Below, in pieces: positions 1 to 11,234 of a stretch of 64,000 nt of DNA; position 1 is the stretch's first letter, and the number at the start of each line of letters is the position of its first letter. The DNA is from Pezizomycotina sp. ARF18 (Eukaryota; Ascomycota). The translations under genes were made by a program, and so were the position numbers. The stretch covers positions 279,297 to 343,296 of the forward strand of contig AZLU01000003.1 of the NCBI GenBank assembly GCA_002224055.1, in the 5' to 3' direction. The notes beneath the pieces were generated by a model that worked only from the letters and a program-made list of their open reading frames with translations, searched no databases and was not told the origin of the DNA.

Positions 1-87
1 ATCTACGGCCCGCCTGGTCTCGAGGCTACATGCTCGCAGATATATTACTTCCCCTTTTTTTTTCTTCTTCAAAAAAAGAAATAAATA

Positions 88-118
<31 letters not shown>

Positions 119-856
119 ATCAATTAGAAATGCAGTCTATGTAACCCACATGAGCATTCCTGGCCCGTAACATTAAATTCTCATTAAGGAACGACCGTTA
201 ATAATCCATCGAAAACCCAAACCTCCTCCGTCGTCTTCTTTGAAGCCTCTTATAATTGTTTCCTTTCCAGCTCAGATACTTGCTCTTAGTTGTGAAGAAC
301 AAATACGGCTGCACATTTGCCACAAAAGGCAAAAGAGTTACTCGGTTTCTAATTGTCCCTACGATCTGTACGAATAAGTCCATAGTGACTTTAGTTTTAG
401 AATCTTTGAACTCGGACCATCACTTCGAAAAGATATGGTCAATAATCTACCACGTAGAATAGAGAATTTGAAAGTCAAGTCTGCCCTGATTGTAGGAAAC
501 AGGATTCAAAATAGTCTCGCGAACAACCCTCTGTGCGTGCTTAAGCGTGCAATGGATTGTCTTCGCAACGAGATTCGAATCATATTCTCCATCGCTTCCC
601 AGACGACTACAAAAAACTACGTATTATAGAAAGAATTCATTTCTTTTCATAACGTATTTCGCAGGCAGAAATGAACTTCAAAAGGAGAAGAAAAATAATG
701 CCTTGATCGAAGAAGATGCTTTTGAAAGCAAAACAATTCTAGTACGCTTCGCAGAGTAATTAATCCACTACATAACGAGAAATTAATTCAAGAAAATCAA
801 AAAAAAAAAAAAAATCCCATATATGAAAATATCCTATAATATCGTCCTTCAATCAT
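1..856. other. AT-rich intergenic DNA at left edge
   Basis: No gene is recognisable here. The stretch has A/T-rich low complexity (a T run, then AAAT/AAAAT-type repeats around 52-120) and an A run near 799-814. Short ORFs on both strands lack family motifs and convincing splice sites. It lies downstream of the minus-strand gene that ends at 857. Confidence 0.6.
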
Positions 857-1267
857 TTACTCCCAGATAGATTTCCCGCGTTTCCCCCAAAATACCTTGT
901 TCAATCCGAGCTTCGCATCAATGTCTTTGATTCCATCGGCGCCTCTCATCGGAACGTCGTCCATCAAGCCCTGCGAATCCTTCTTGTCGGCCATGAACGT
1001 TGCAGCAGAGAACGAGGAGAAGGACTTGAGGTTGTCGCTAGTGTTGCTGTTGATTTCACTAACTTCGCCTACGCCGTAGCCGTCGTGATCGTGATCGTGG
1101 CTCTTGCCAAAGGTTACGTACATCCTGGCATACTCTACAGCCTGCGGCGAGTTCCTCACGTCAACAATGTGTCGCATCCACTTCATCGCATTCTTGAAGT
1201 ACTTCTCTAATTCCGCAATTTCGGCGAGCTTTTCGCTAGAAGCTTTCTTTTCTCGGTAGGTGGACAT
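857..1267 (-). CDS. Small protein, tandem family copy 1 (unrecognised)
   Basis: Encodes a 136-residue protein of unknown function starting MSTYREKKASSEKLAEIAEL. I chose the ATG at 1267 because the open frame further upstream begins at a non-ATG codon and is interrupted by a clear 3' splice site (branch TTGCTAAC, acceptor CAATCTAG). The apparent signal peptide of that longer frame is therefore translated intron. Residues about 11-55 form a helical block (AEIAELEKYFKNAM, then RHIVDV, SPQAVEYARMYVTF) shared with the copies at 2.4-2.8 kb and 5.4-5.7 kb. A HDHDHDG stretch follows, then a Ser-rich middle. The C-terminus is LGLNKVFWGKRGKSIWE, a second shared motif. The frame is intact, so this is the best-preserved member. 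No membrane segment or known domain is seen. Probably intracellular (inference). Confidence 0.6.
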   Translation of the reverse strand: MSTYREKKASSEKLAEIAELEKYFKNAMKWMRHIVDVRNSPQAVEYARMYVTFGKSHDHDHDGYGVGEVSEINSNTSDNLKSFSSFSAATFMADKKDSQGLMDDVPMRGADGIKDIDAKLGLNKVFWGKRGKSIWE

Positions 1268-1316
1268 CCTGAGATAGGTGTTCGTGGGACGGGATGAGGT
1301 AAGGTAATGGATCGTC

Positions 1317-1470
1317 CTAGATTGACATAGTTCAAAGAGGCTAGTTAGCAAACAGATACACGAGACAAAAAGGAAGCGCAATAGATTTTAAAAGTGAACG
1401 CAGGGTTAGTATTTGATTCGTCTATGACTGACTATAGAAAGAAGGGGTCGAGTTTCATAAAGAGGCTTAC
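1317..1470 (-). other. 5'-UTR intron of family copy 1
   Basis: Donor GTAAGC (1465-1470) and acceptor TAG (1317-1318) with branch-like TTGCTAAC between them; length 154 nt. It ends 49 nt before the start codon. The equivalent introns in copies 2 and 3 lie in the same place, which supports both the intron and the downstream start. Confidence 0.6.
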
Positions 1471-2193
1471 GACGCCAACCGAGTGACGAAAGTCGAAGCT
1501 TGTTGCCTGTGAATGCGCGTACTCGAGATGTCTGGCTTTGAGGATTGAAACGGTGAGTTTCAAAGGAGAGGCTTTTGGTGAAGCGGCTTTTATTATAACA
1601 GTGCGAATGTAAAACATTACTACTATATTGATAATAATATGGAGTTCATAGCCGTATTAAATTATTACTAGCTAAGTAAACCCACAGCGAACTAAATTAG
1701 TAAAATTTGTACGTGAACGGAGCAAAGCTCTAACTTATGGCGCTTGTTTTCTCAGACTTGAGAAAGAATGACGTCTGCCTTGAGCTCAGAATGTAGGATA
1801 GTGCAATAACAAGCATATTTATAGCGTACTAACCGAAAGATACAGAACATTCAGTCACGCTTTACGTCATTCGTACTGTGTCCTTGATCTCTGTGGCATC
1901 TTCGAATGGCTTCCTAAGTTTCTACGTAGTTCATGGTACCAGTCTGCGCTCGCTGACCGCAAGGCAAGAACAAATCCCAATTTTACTCTTTGGAATGGCA
2001 AGAACGATTGTGCACGAAGAAATAAGGTATAATACAGCTACAGAGATTTATTCCGCCTACAGACGTTTGTTACGGGAAAGAACTCCCGACTTGACCACCA
2101 GAGATCAAGGAGCAAACACAGAGAGAGGGACTTAGAAATGCTACAATAAGAATTGGTAGGAAAAGAGACATTCTGGCTTGGTTTACTTGCGTC
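1471..2193. other. Spacer between family copies 1 and 2
   Basis: Holds the presumed promoter and first non-coding exon of copy 1 on the minus strand. I see no other supported gene. A pyrimidine-rich region with short AAAGA repeats lies just beyond, at 2295-2315. Confidence 0.4.
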
Positions 2194-2755
2194 TTATATT
2201 GCCGTACTATATCGAGGGGCTCCATCGCATATTATCGAGGAAGAAGATGACAAAAGAAAAGCTCTGACTATTTGAACATGATATGGTCGCGCGAAAGAAA
2301 AGAAAAGAAAAGAAACCATCTTAATGAAAGAGCACTCTGTATTAATTCGATTAAGAAGAGAAGAAAAAAGTTCCCAAATAATTCCACTCACTTGGCCCAA
2401 ATGCTTCTTGATTTCTTGGACCAGAATGCTTGATAATTGAGATTCAGGTTCTCGTAGGGATCCTGAGAGCTGTCGTTTCGCTTCATCGGGACTTCCGTCT
2501 TTTCCCCTGAGGTTGGAAGGCCGGCCGACGTTCAAGACATCCTCCTCCGGCTCTTGGACTTCCTTATAGTGCGTGTCAGCGAATTTGACGTACAGCTTGG
2601 CGTAACCGATTGCTTCAGGTGAATTTGAATCCGGACGATTCGTCGGAGATCTTTGATTGCTAATGCAACCAGGTGTTCGAGTTCGGCCACCTCAGACAGG
2701 CGGTCGCTGTAAGCCGCACGTGCTGCGAGGTGGGGAAGTTGCTCGTCTTGGCCAT
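2194..2755 (-). CDS. Small protein, tandem family copy 2 (frameshifted)
   Basis: Paralogue of the gene at 857-1267. The start is the ATG at 2755 (MAKTSNFPTS), just after a spliced 5' intron. A frameshift then leads to the conserved block DRLSEVAELEHLVALAIKDL, and another near 2630-2640 leads to NSPEAIGYAKLYVKFADTHY, which matches NSPQAVEYARMYVTF of copy 1. The polar segment down to about 2395 ends in EIKKHLGQ, aligned with DIDAKLGLN of copy 1. A GTGAGT sequence (2386-2391) directly after this looks like a donor, so the real last exon, expected to carry the FWGKRG-like end, may be lower down and was not found. The unspliced frame stops at 2194. The two shifts could be consensus errors or true decay. 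Function unknown. Confidence 0.5.
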
Positions 2756-2770
2756 TGTTCCGGTACAGCT

Positions 2771-2868
2771 CTGAAGGGATTAGTAAAAATGTTAGCAAAC
2801 ATGATTAGAAGTAAACAAGATTCTGGGTTTAACTTGGGAGTTAATAGGAATAGATTAAGAGTACTTAC
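2771..2868 (-). other. 5'-UTR intron of family copy 2
   Basis: Consensus donor GTAAGT (2863-2868), branch TTGCTAAC, acceptor TTCAG (ending at 2771); 98 nt. It ends 15 nt before the ATG at 2755. The upstream exon has no usable in-frame start joined to the conserved frame, so the intron is placed in the 5' UTR. Confidence 0.65.
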
Positions 2869-2939
2869 TGTATTTGGATTTGACGAAAAATTGAAGAAAT
2901 GAGAAGGTTTTGTGTAAAGGATACTGCTTGAGTACATCG

Positions 2940-3134
2940 CAGAAGGGAAGGTAAAGGATGGGTATGATAGGAGAACTTGTTGTAGATGTCCTTTTTTGAA
3001 AGAAGAAAGAGAACTGAGTAGTAGAAAATTTTCGAGGCTGTTTGAATTTTGGATGATGATTGAATGTTGGTGACAGGTAAATGGAGGACAGGTTATATTT
3101 ATAATAAAAACAATTTGGCCTCTCAGATCAACAC

Positions 3135-3167
<33 letters not shown>

Positions 3168-4744
3168 AAACTACTACAAGTACTTGGCAGTTCTTTCTTT
3201 TTTAAAAAAAAAAAGAATAAATAAATAAATTAGGGTTTAGGGCTAAGAGCAAATATCTACTAGCTAAATATTATTTATTTATTTGTTTTGTTTTTACTGC
3301 TACTGAAGTATTGTTGATGTATTTATTCTATCGTGGGGGAGTGATTGTGATTTGTGTCAGGAGTCGATCCTACTCATTATAGCGGGGATGTGTGCAGCCA
3401 TGGGATGGACTATATTCAAAGGAAGTGACCCTCTGGCTTTCTAGAATACTCCTGTGCGGCATCGGCCATAGTAAGACCACATTGAATCGTAAGTCACCGG
3501 TTTCTAGGTTTAGACAGGCTTCAATCTCTTACCATCGTCATAAATGAATAAGGATCAAACGGCAAAGTCAGTAACTGATGAGTTGATTCTGAATATATTA
3601 TCACAACTGCCCTCTTCGAAGCGAAATGAACCCCATGGAAATCAAATGAATCTTTCTCCTATCCATAGCCAAGGTGATCGCCAAAACAATCAGAGAGAAT
3701 ACCATGGAAGTGGGCGAAAATCCTGCATGCAAGAGATTCAGTACCGATTAGATCACAATAAGAAAGTACTATTTCTAGCCCTTTCTAATCTCCTCAAACC
3801 CCGTAGCGAGGTTCTTTAAGCGAATCCTTTCTCTCACTTCAAGTAACTCAAGTACATAAAAGTCTCGAAGCGGCTAGAGCTAATTCCGATCCAAATAACG
3901 AGAAATTCGAAAATCTTCCTTTGCGATATTAACTAAACCGCCCATGTGAGAGTTTGTAGGCGCGTAGTATTGGGAATCTAGCTTTCAGATTAATTCCACG
4001 AGGGGAAAGTGCTTAGTAGCACGAGTTATATAGGCAGTTTGAATGCTTTAGTTTTATAGTTAATACTGCAATCATGATATTAAAGTGAAGATAGGCTTCT
4101 TGAGCGCAGCATTCTCTTGTTGTTTAATGACACCCTTTGCCAAGTTTTATAGCGCAGTTCAGGAATACAAAGTACTTTGCATACGGATCTTTCGTACTAC
4201 GAAAGTCTCCTTTTTTTTTTTCTTTTTTTTTTTTTTGTAACACCCATTCAATTAGCAAACTAATCCGAATCTGACCCCTAATAAGTTTCTCTAACTCCTA
4301 CTACTAGCATTGCAATAGACGATAGGAGAAATTTCTTTGGTATTCTGATCGTCTCCGTGAGCTTTTAGAATTCTTGAATCTTTTTCATGACCTTGACACA
4401 CGTAATAAGACTCTTAATTGACATGATAATTCAGTCCTTAAAAAAAAAGAATGAGCTAAAAAAAAAAAAATTCCTACTGCAGGACATAATCCCTAGATAT
4501 TAAGAAGTACTCGTGCAGTATATGATGAATCATGTAGAAATGCTAAGGATGTAAGGGAAAAAGAAGAGTAAGAAAGCGAAATAATAGAAGTAACACCAAG
4601 CCACCGACTACCAAGAACCGCCACATAAAAGTTCCAATTTCCTCATAGCCCGGTACGGAGACGCAGTGCTATATGTTGGAACACCGTGAAGAGGGATCGA
4701 TCCTTTGGTTGATTGATGGAGATGATGGGGGAAAGCTCCCCTAT
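2940..4744. other. Intergenic DNA between family copies 2 and 3
   Basis: Contains a T-run/A-run palindrome (about 3136-3170), further A/T runs (3200-3235, 4212-4236, 4440-4470) and a short TTTAGGG-like stretch at 3232-3241. A 91-codon plus-strand ORF at 3544-3819 has no recognisable motif and is not called. Confidence 0.5.
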
Positions 4745-5668
4745 TTATGTACAATAAGGCATATACATGATGTATGGTAATGGTGTTCCTACACTATAAG
4801 CTTCAGAAAGTCGAATCATGATCGACGGCGCCAACGAGTCGTTAATGTAACGCATAACTTTCTTTCTCTGAAGAGCGTGGTCGATGTGAGCGTCTCCATC
4901 TGCGATCCATAGATGACACTCGAACACTTCCTGGACCATCCGCTTGTTGAAGTTACGTTTTCCAGGCTTTATAGTTGGACGCACCGCGCAGGATCGGGAT
5001 GGCTTGCAACGTGGTAGGCGCCCATCGGGACTTATATTGACTGCGCTAACAGCGGTAGTAGCAGGAGTCGGAGCAAGAACCGAAGCGCGGGTGACAACAG
5101 GGACACCAGCGGAAGTGGAAGAACTCGACGGAGGGGAGGCAGTCGTCGGAGCAGAATAGACCTTGGAAATAGAAGTCTTGGAGCTAGAAACCTTCAAGCC
5201 GGAATCCTTAACGCTACAATCCTTGATGCTCGAATCTTCGACGGTGGAATCCTTGTAGACGGGAATTTTCTTGATAGAAATCTTGGTGGTGGAGGACCAG
5301 ATGAATTTTCTGCCGTTCTTTCAGAACGCATCATTCAAATCCAAATCGGCATAGATGTCCCCGCTGGCAACGGCGCTGCTGACGGTGATTGAACGGGAAA
5401 GCCTCCTGTCGATCCTAGTGCATGGCCTCGTCTTCTGGATTTGGTCTCCGTGGCTGATAATGTCGGTCTCAGCGTTGACAGCGTCGGAGCAAGCGCTCTT
5501 GTTGGTGCTATTTGAAAACGTACGTGGCGGCGTACTCTTGGCATTCCGGCATCTTAAGAACCTCGGCGATGTGTTTGAAATGTCTGACAGCCTTGTAGAC
5601 AAGAGACTCTACTTCAGCGATAGCTGCAATCTGAGCCTGTTTGCTTCAATTACTTCCTCGGACGGCAT
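4745..5668 (-). pseudogene. Small-protein family copy 3, frameshifted, with in-frame TGA and C-terminal extension
   Basis: Third tandem paralogue. The ATG at 5668 (MPSEEVIEAN) follows a 5' intron. After a one-base shift the conserved block AQIAAIAEVESLVYKAVRHF continues to QEYAATYVF, then a second shift leads to a polar middle. The C-terminal family motif is visible as DLDLNDAF, then TGA (5321-5323), then KNGRKFIW. In copy 1 the aligned codon is TGG (FWGKRGKSIW). The frame then stays open to 4745 without another stop. It runs through degenerate KDS/Ser-rich repeats (about 5160-5280), a Pro/Ser/Thr/Ala-rich linker and an end segment with VFECHLWIADGDAHIDHAL. That end has no counterpart in copy 1. 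It may be an extension of this gene or a separate downstream exon. Function unknown. Confidence 0.5.
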
Positions 5669-5712
5669 GTTGAGGCTTCGGATGTGATGCGCTGAGAAGT
5701 GCGTTTAAAGCT

Positions 5713-5821
5713 CTGTAAGCAGAGGGTTAGTAAGTCTGGAAGCGGCAAAGAATGTTATGGATGTTTTAGAGATATGCCAGTGCAGAGTTCCCCCAATATG
5801 AACAAGAACGTGGCAACTTAC
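5713..5821 (-). other. 5'-UTR intron of family copy 3
   Basis: Donor GTAAGT (5816-5821), near-ideal branch TTACTAAC, acceptor CTTACAG (ending at 5713); 109 nt. It lies 44 nt before the ATG at 5668, the same arrangement as in the other two family members. Confidence 0.65.
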
Positions 5822-5870
5822 CCGGAGAAAGAGCAGAGGGACAGTTATCTTGTCACCGTCACGGCTGCCG

Positions 5871-5888
5871 CCCCCCCCCCGGGGGGGG
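5871..5888. repeat. C10/G8 homopolymer palindrome
   Basis: Ten C followed directly by eight G in the 5' region of family copy 3. It is out of character with the AT-rich surroundings. It may be real or an assembly artefact. Confidence 0.8.
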
Positions 5889-6949
5889 ACGTAACCGGGA
5901 TTGACAAACTACTGTTGAAGAGCGCTCGGAGTATTGGTGGTAGATGGTTAGGAAGACGGAGAGATTCTCTTTATTTGAGAAAGAGGTTTAAAGCTTTTGG
6001 TGACACTATAATATAGAAGTTATTTGGGTTGGTGTCCGCGTATACAATTGTTTGCACTTGGGGATGTTTGCTATGAGAATTGAAAGGTTCTAAACAAGTG
6101 CAAAAGGTTTTTTTTGTAATAATGAAGAAAATAAGGTAAAAGGGCGGCTATTTAAGTACTACTGTTATTAAAGATTTAGCTATGCTTCAAGCCCTGCAAT
6201 ATGTATTCATTTCGATATTTCTCATTCATACCAAGGTAAGAAAAAAAGGTAATCAATTCTCATTCAGAGACCAATTGCTGTTAAGTTAGATTTATAGAAA
6301 TCCTCCAATTATGGATACAGCTCCACAAGAAACTAGGATCAATCGTGTAACAGATCGTACTGTGTTTTTTAAAGTTATATTAACAAGACGCTAGAGGATT
6401 TTCTCATGCGTTGCGCAAGACAAAGAATGACAAAGAAGACTTTCGGATAGCTGGTTCGGGAAACATCAAAGCAGCAAGTATAAAAAGACTGCAGCTGCAG
6501 CTAGAATCTTCTAAGGCCTGTCAGACGCAGGAAGATAGGAGCCAACGCGATATATTACTGATCAATATCAGATCTTCCTGAAGAGATTCTCGGGACTCTT
6601 AAGGGCTGTATTGGGATAATGATTTATCTAGGTCCAAAAGAGCAATCGCACGTCTTCCAGCAAACAAGGAGAGGCTGTCGAGTATCACATCGGCCACTCT
6701 CGCGTTGTATACATGTACTTGTCGTAGTCGGAGCTAGATTGGTGGTTGGGCGAGAAGCAGTGTGCATGTTTTTATCTCTCCTTGGACTCGCACCTCTTTC
6801 TCGAATTTCCATCATGACTAGCCAAGATAGATTCCTTTAAAGTTACTCCCAGTTAATCAAGATGGGGGAATCAATTCTCGTAGCTCTCATTTTGTAAGGT
6901 GTAACTCCCTAAATTGGATCTAAGCAGGCGCCGACGCTAGATATAGTTG
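5889..6949. other. Intergenic DNA
   Basis: No gene recognised. Short ORFs at 6619-6840 (plus) and 6624-6815 (minus) overlap each other and lack motifs. Confidence 0.5.
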
Positions 6950-7703
6950 GCTTTCAATGTCGTTTAGTTACGGCGTTATAAACCAGCCAATGAGAAGCAA
7001 CCTGGTAGCGGGTTGGTGATGCCCCTATATTTTATAATGCTTGGCAACCGTTAACTTGCATAAACGTGGTTAAGCGAATAGATCGTGCTTCGGACCTTCG
7101 GTTTCGTAATTTTTTAGCTTAGTTTTGCGAAACACATTTGTGCTACCTTGGAATAGGAGGCGCATCTCGGATCTCTGGACCGAGGGTCATTAACGCAGAA
7201 CAAAAATAGAAATATACCACTGGAATAGGGATGTCAGAGCTCTCGAAGGCGCTTTCACTAGCTCTAGCTTTGCCCCGCTTGGAAGCGTATCTAATCCGAA
7301 TAGTTATGTTCTGAAGGACACGGCACTACTGAGCAAGCTCAGTATAGTACACATTAAAAGATCAAAATATACATATATATAATATTCATAGTTGGCGCTT
7401 TCGATTCTACCCCTGACAGCGCCTATTGTTGTTCAAGTAATTTGAACGATGTTGATTTCATAAGCCATATAGCTCGCCCGAAATATTTAATGGACTTAGC
7501 GGTTTCAGATGAAGTTTGTATATATAGAGTTTGCGTCCGCTGTCTTGATCTTGCCAGAATATCTTCAATACACCTAATATTCCGCTTCTTACTGTCATTA
7601 CCTCCTCCATTCACGTATCCTATATCAACACCAATCCTCAAGAAAGCAGGTTTTCCGTATATTTCCAATTCAAGCAATTCGAATAGCAAGTCTCCAACAA
7701 AAT
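6950..7703 (+). promoter_or_regulatory. Upstream region of Cys-rich gene I, duplicated at 10.4-11.2 kb
   Basis: Diverged but alignable with the region upstream of gene II. Shared pieces include the CTTGCATAAACGTGGTTAAG area (about 7056) against CTTGTATGAATGTGGTT (about 10450), and ACCTTGGAATA followed by ATCTCGGATC (7145-7180) against the matching stretch near 10560-10590. The tandem duplication therefore included upstream DNA. I cannot point to specific regulatory sites. Confidence 0.4.
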
Positions 7704-9584
7704 GAGGTACACCGCCAGATACTATCCTCCTATGGCTTTCTCATCCTCAGTATCTATCTTTTCTACGCGATGTCCGTCTTAGCCGATGACCCATACGGCG
7801 AAATCGAAGTCCTCGAAGTCCCCGCCGATCACATCGAAAACATCAACAGCTTCGAAAATTCGGATGACGCCATGGTTTACGATGAACAGAGCCCTGAGTT
7901 TCTCGCTACTGTAATGGACCCATTCGTCGAAGAAGTGCTCTACGATCCGGATAACGATTCAGCCATTCCACGCCACTCGGACGTCAAAACGCTGGCGAAA
8001 AGGGCGGACAAGGAAGACGCTCAGAGCAGCCAGATGAATGTCGACCATTCCGGGAAAAGGAAGCGACCTGCCAATAACCCGCCCGGCTCAAACTCCGATT
8101 CGGAAACAGACCAAACCGCTCAGCATATCGGGGGCGAGCAACAAACTCTGCAGCACACCTCAGCGCAAAAACAAAAGCAGAAAGGGAGCCAAAGTCGAGA
8201 CAAAGAGAAGAAACTACGGCTTAACGGCACGGCACAACACGGAACGCAACTACAACAACACGAAGAGGATCCCTCAAGACACGGTCAATCAAGTCAGCAT
8301 CACGAAGCCTTTCCGGAAACACATGCAGGTAGCCCCTCTCGAGTGCAGCTCCCGACCGGTAATGAAGACATTCTCCCCAACAATGCTCTGCTAGTCCCTG
8401 TACCAGTCCGAGCACAGGCAGTTCAGTTCCCTTTCCATTATTCGGAAAATGGAAATCAAGTACCAAAATCGACTAGACCGTTCTGTTTAATTCCTGAGGA
8501 ACGGCACTCCGAGAAAGCGAGCTCAGAAATTTTAGCCCTTTGTAAAAAGGACTGCAAGTGCCATGAAGGCAGGAATGTGGATTGTCTCTCGTCCGTTCAT
8601 CATACTACACCCGCAATCTTGAGTGGAGAGGACCCTGATCTCTACTGCCATAAGGCTGCTGGATGCTTCTGCTTGGGAGCTAGCTGGATCGAGGAGAACC
8701 CAGGTCCTGCCCCTCCCGCCCAAGAAAACATGGAACATCCTAAATGCAAAGGCCTATTCTCACGTATGTGTAAGGGCTGTTTATGCGATAGTAGTCCTGC
8801 TTCAAATGGCACCTTAAGTCATTGCAATACGTCCCCTTCTATTGCATTGCTTGAGGTTGCTTTTCAGGGTTCGGGTTGAGCGCAGCCAAGGGAGAAGTTA
8901 GCGAAGAGTTATCAATATTCTACAGCCTCAAGGGCGGTGGTGGCTGCGAATGCTCCGCCGATGGTCCAGTGTCAGCCGCTCAGGTTCGCATCCGCTACAG
9001 CATCCCAAGTCCCATTCAACACAAGTGCCGAAAACAGCGAAACCATTCTGCGTACCCCCGGGGCCACATCCCAGATTTGCGTCGCAGTGTCGGGCAGACT
9101 GCGACTGCATCGCTGGCGAGCTTAAAAACTGCCTCTCATCCCTTTTAAGTAAACCTGAAGGGTCCGTTAAAGACTTCAAATACAAGGCTCGGGAAACACC
9201 AGATAAGTATTGCGCAGAAAATCTCGGTTGTCATTGCTTAGGGTATAGCTGGGTCGAGAAGGTCCCGCCTCCCCTAAGGAAAGAGGACATAAGAAAGACC
9301 GATGTCGCCTCCTTCCCCCGAAGTGCGGAGGGCTGTTTGATCATATGTGTAATGGCTGCCAATGCATGATCAGAAAACCAAGACGCAAATCAAATATATA
9401 TATTGCAAATTTAAAAAGAGAATCAGTACTGGAGAATTGCTTCAGTTCGCCTTTGATGAAGTCACTTGCAATGGCATGGCCATGGCCCAGCTCTGAGAGA
9501 ATGTGGCAGGCGGAGGCAGTAACATTCTGCAAAGGAGGTCTCGAAATGGGTGGCTGCTCTTGTGGGGACCACTTGTTTAAGTAG
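7704..9584 (+). CDS. Secreted modular Cys-rich preproprotein I (unrecognised family)
   Basis: The product appears to be a secreted preproprotein. The likely start is the ATG at 7704. One base is missing before a hydrophobic segment (YGFLILSIYLFYAMSVLA) that looks like a signal peptide with cleavage before DDPYG. An acidic propeptide follows, then Lys-Arg in TLAKRADKED (Kex2-type site, 7998-8003), then a Gln/His/Ser-rich linker. Module A (about 8474-8955) has PFC, CKKDCKC, YCHKAAGCFCLGASWIEE, a KCKGLF...MCKGCLC element, and C...SPSIALLEV...GGCEC. Module B (about 9036-9584) repeats this order with PFCVPP, CRADCDC, YCAENLGCHCLGYSWVE, MCNGCQC, CFSSPLMKSL and GGCSC. At least three single-base shifts (near 7735, 8875 and 9340) break the frame. 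Similar gene II lies 2 kb downstream. No known domain recognised; a secreted, disulfide-rich, possibly effector-like protein is inference. Confidence 0.6.
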
Positions 9585-9661
9585 CTAGCGTGGCTTAAGC
9601 AGTGGGTCTCGCCTTAAATCCCTTTTACCAAAACTACCTGGTCGAAAACATTAAGCCAATA

Positions 9662-9704
<43 letters not shown>

Positions 9705-10439
9705 CAATGTACTGTTTCCTTTACTAAGTGTTATTAAAAATTTCAGTCACTTAAAGATTAGACATCAGAATAGCCCGGTTTCTTCCCTTGCATTTTGTAG
9801 ACTAATTTAATTCCTTGGGTAATTATAAGACAAATATATATATAAAAGTTCCTCTACCAAGAAATATTCCAAGTACCGCGAGCGGCTGGGGATTATTCAT
9901 GCTGGTTGCTTCCATATTTTCAAATGCTTCAAGTGATATCAAGAGGGATTGCTCGTTTTAATGTGTGAAAAAGAGATCGTTAATGGATCAAGGACGGTAT
10001 TGCATTTCGATCCGTTCTAGTACTTTTTTGTTCATAAACCTTCGAAAGTTAGCAACCTCGACAACGCTTAACCAATAGCATCTCTGGTACGACCTCCTTG
10101 CACCTCAGAGGCATATTTTAGCATTATCGGGTCTCGTTCCATTCATCCTATCCCAATCCTAACCGATGACACAAAAGGGGTTTTTTTTTTTTTTCAAAAT
10201 AAAATTCAATTCAAGGTTCCCCGATACGTATATATCAGGCTCGGGACCGTTCGAAAGAGGGCCCTAATATCAAAATTAAATAAAGCATAGTTATGGAGAT
10301 CTTGAACAAGGGGGAGCTTTTTACTGTTATGAATTCATTATTGATCCTTTTTTAAATCTTGTTAACATGCAAAAGGAGATCGCAGTAGTTTTGACGGTCC
10401 CTTGAAGGTATAACAGCCTGTAAGTTCTTTAGCTACTTG
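9585..10439. other. Spacer between the two Cys-rich genes
   Basis: Contains an ATT trinucleotide run (9662-9699) and T runs (about 10180-10193). No gene recognised. It presumably holds the 3' end region of gene I. Confidence 0.5.
9662..9699. repeat. (ATT)n microsatellite
   Basis: Perfect ATT repeat of about 12-13 units downstream of Cys-rich gene I. Confidence 0.9.
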
Positions 10440-11234
10440 GAGCCATTAGCTTGTATGAATGTGGTTGCTTAAGTAGTTAAGCGGTTGGATCATGAGCTCA
10501 TCGTAATTTAGGCCGATAGACGCCGTATCGGAATAATCCGTCGTGAAATGCACTTGCACTACTTCGGAATATAACACGTATCTCAGATTTAGATCGAGAA
10601 AAGCTTTAGTAGCACAAGAATTGAAGAATCTGGCCTCTTTTCCTTCCAATGCTCTGGCGGGTCGTAAGTTTGTTGATTGTTCAGGACTTTCTTAGCCGCC
10701 TTGACTAACTTTGTTTTTCTTGGAGACTATATACACAACACTCCAAAGAGAGGAACGCGGATACACAAAGCCAGTATCATATCAGAGTTATATTAAAGGA
10801 TAATATGATACCAATATTTAGCGTGCCCCTGATAGCGCGTTTTGACGTTTAAGTAGGTTGGCGTACCGAACCTCCTTCGAAGGGTGTCGGGGCTGATCGC
10901 AACTATACTCATTAAAACTACTATAGAATCACAAAATGAGTGAGAACCGTAGTGGCGTACTAACACATCCGTGGATGAGCGTGAAGCTATAGCTTCGCAT
11001 ATGCAGAACTTGAGCCCTCTCATCTTGTTCAAATGCCTGGATGTGCGTAATTAACCTCCCGTCTTCGAGATTTTATCACCGGTAACCTACTTACGTACAC
11101 CTCTAGCACTTCGATATCCTTCTCTCAGAAATATTATTTATAATTTCTATTCAATTCGTCCACTATCACGGTAGAAACACCTCGGAGATATAGGTAGCAA
11201 GCCTTCAGGCGCAACTCGTTTCATCCATCCTGCC
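10440..11234 (+). promoter_or_regulatory. Upstream region of Cys-rich gene II
   Basis: Diverged copy of the 6.95-7.70 kb region. No separate gene is supported. Specific elements cannot be resolved by eye. Confidence 0.4.

Noticed and set aside
3230-3245. Telomere-like TTAGGGTTTAGGG (also 23528 and 25144)
   Set aside because: Only two units at each site, within AT-rich DNA; not a telomeric array.
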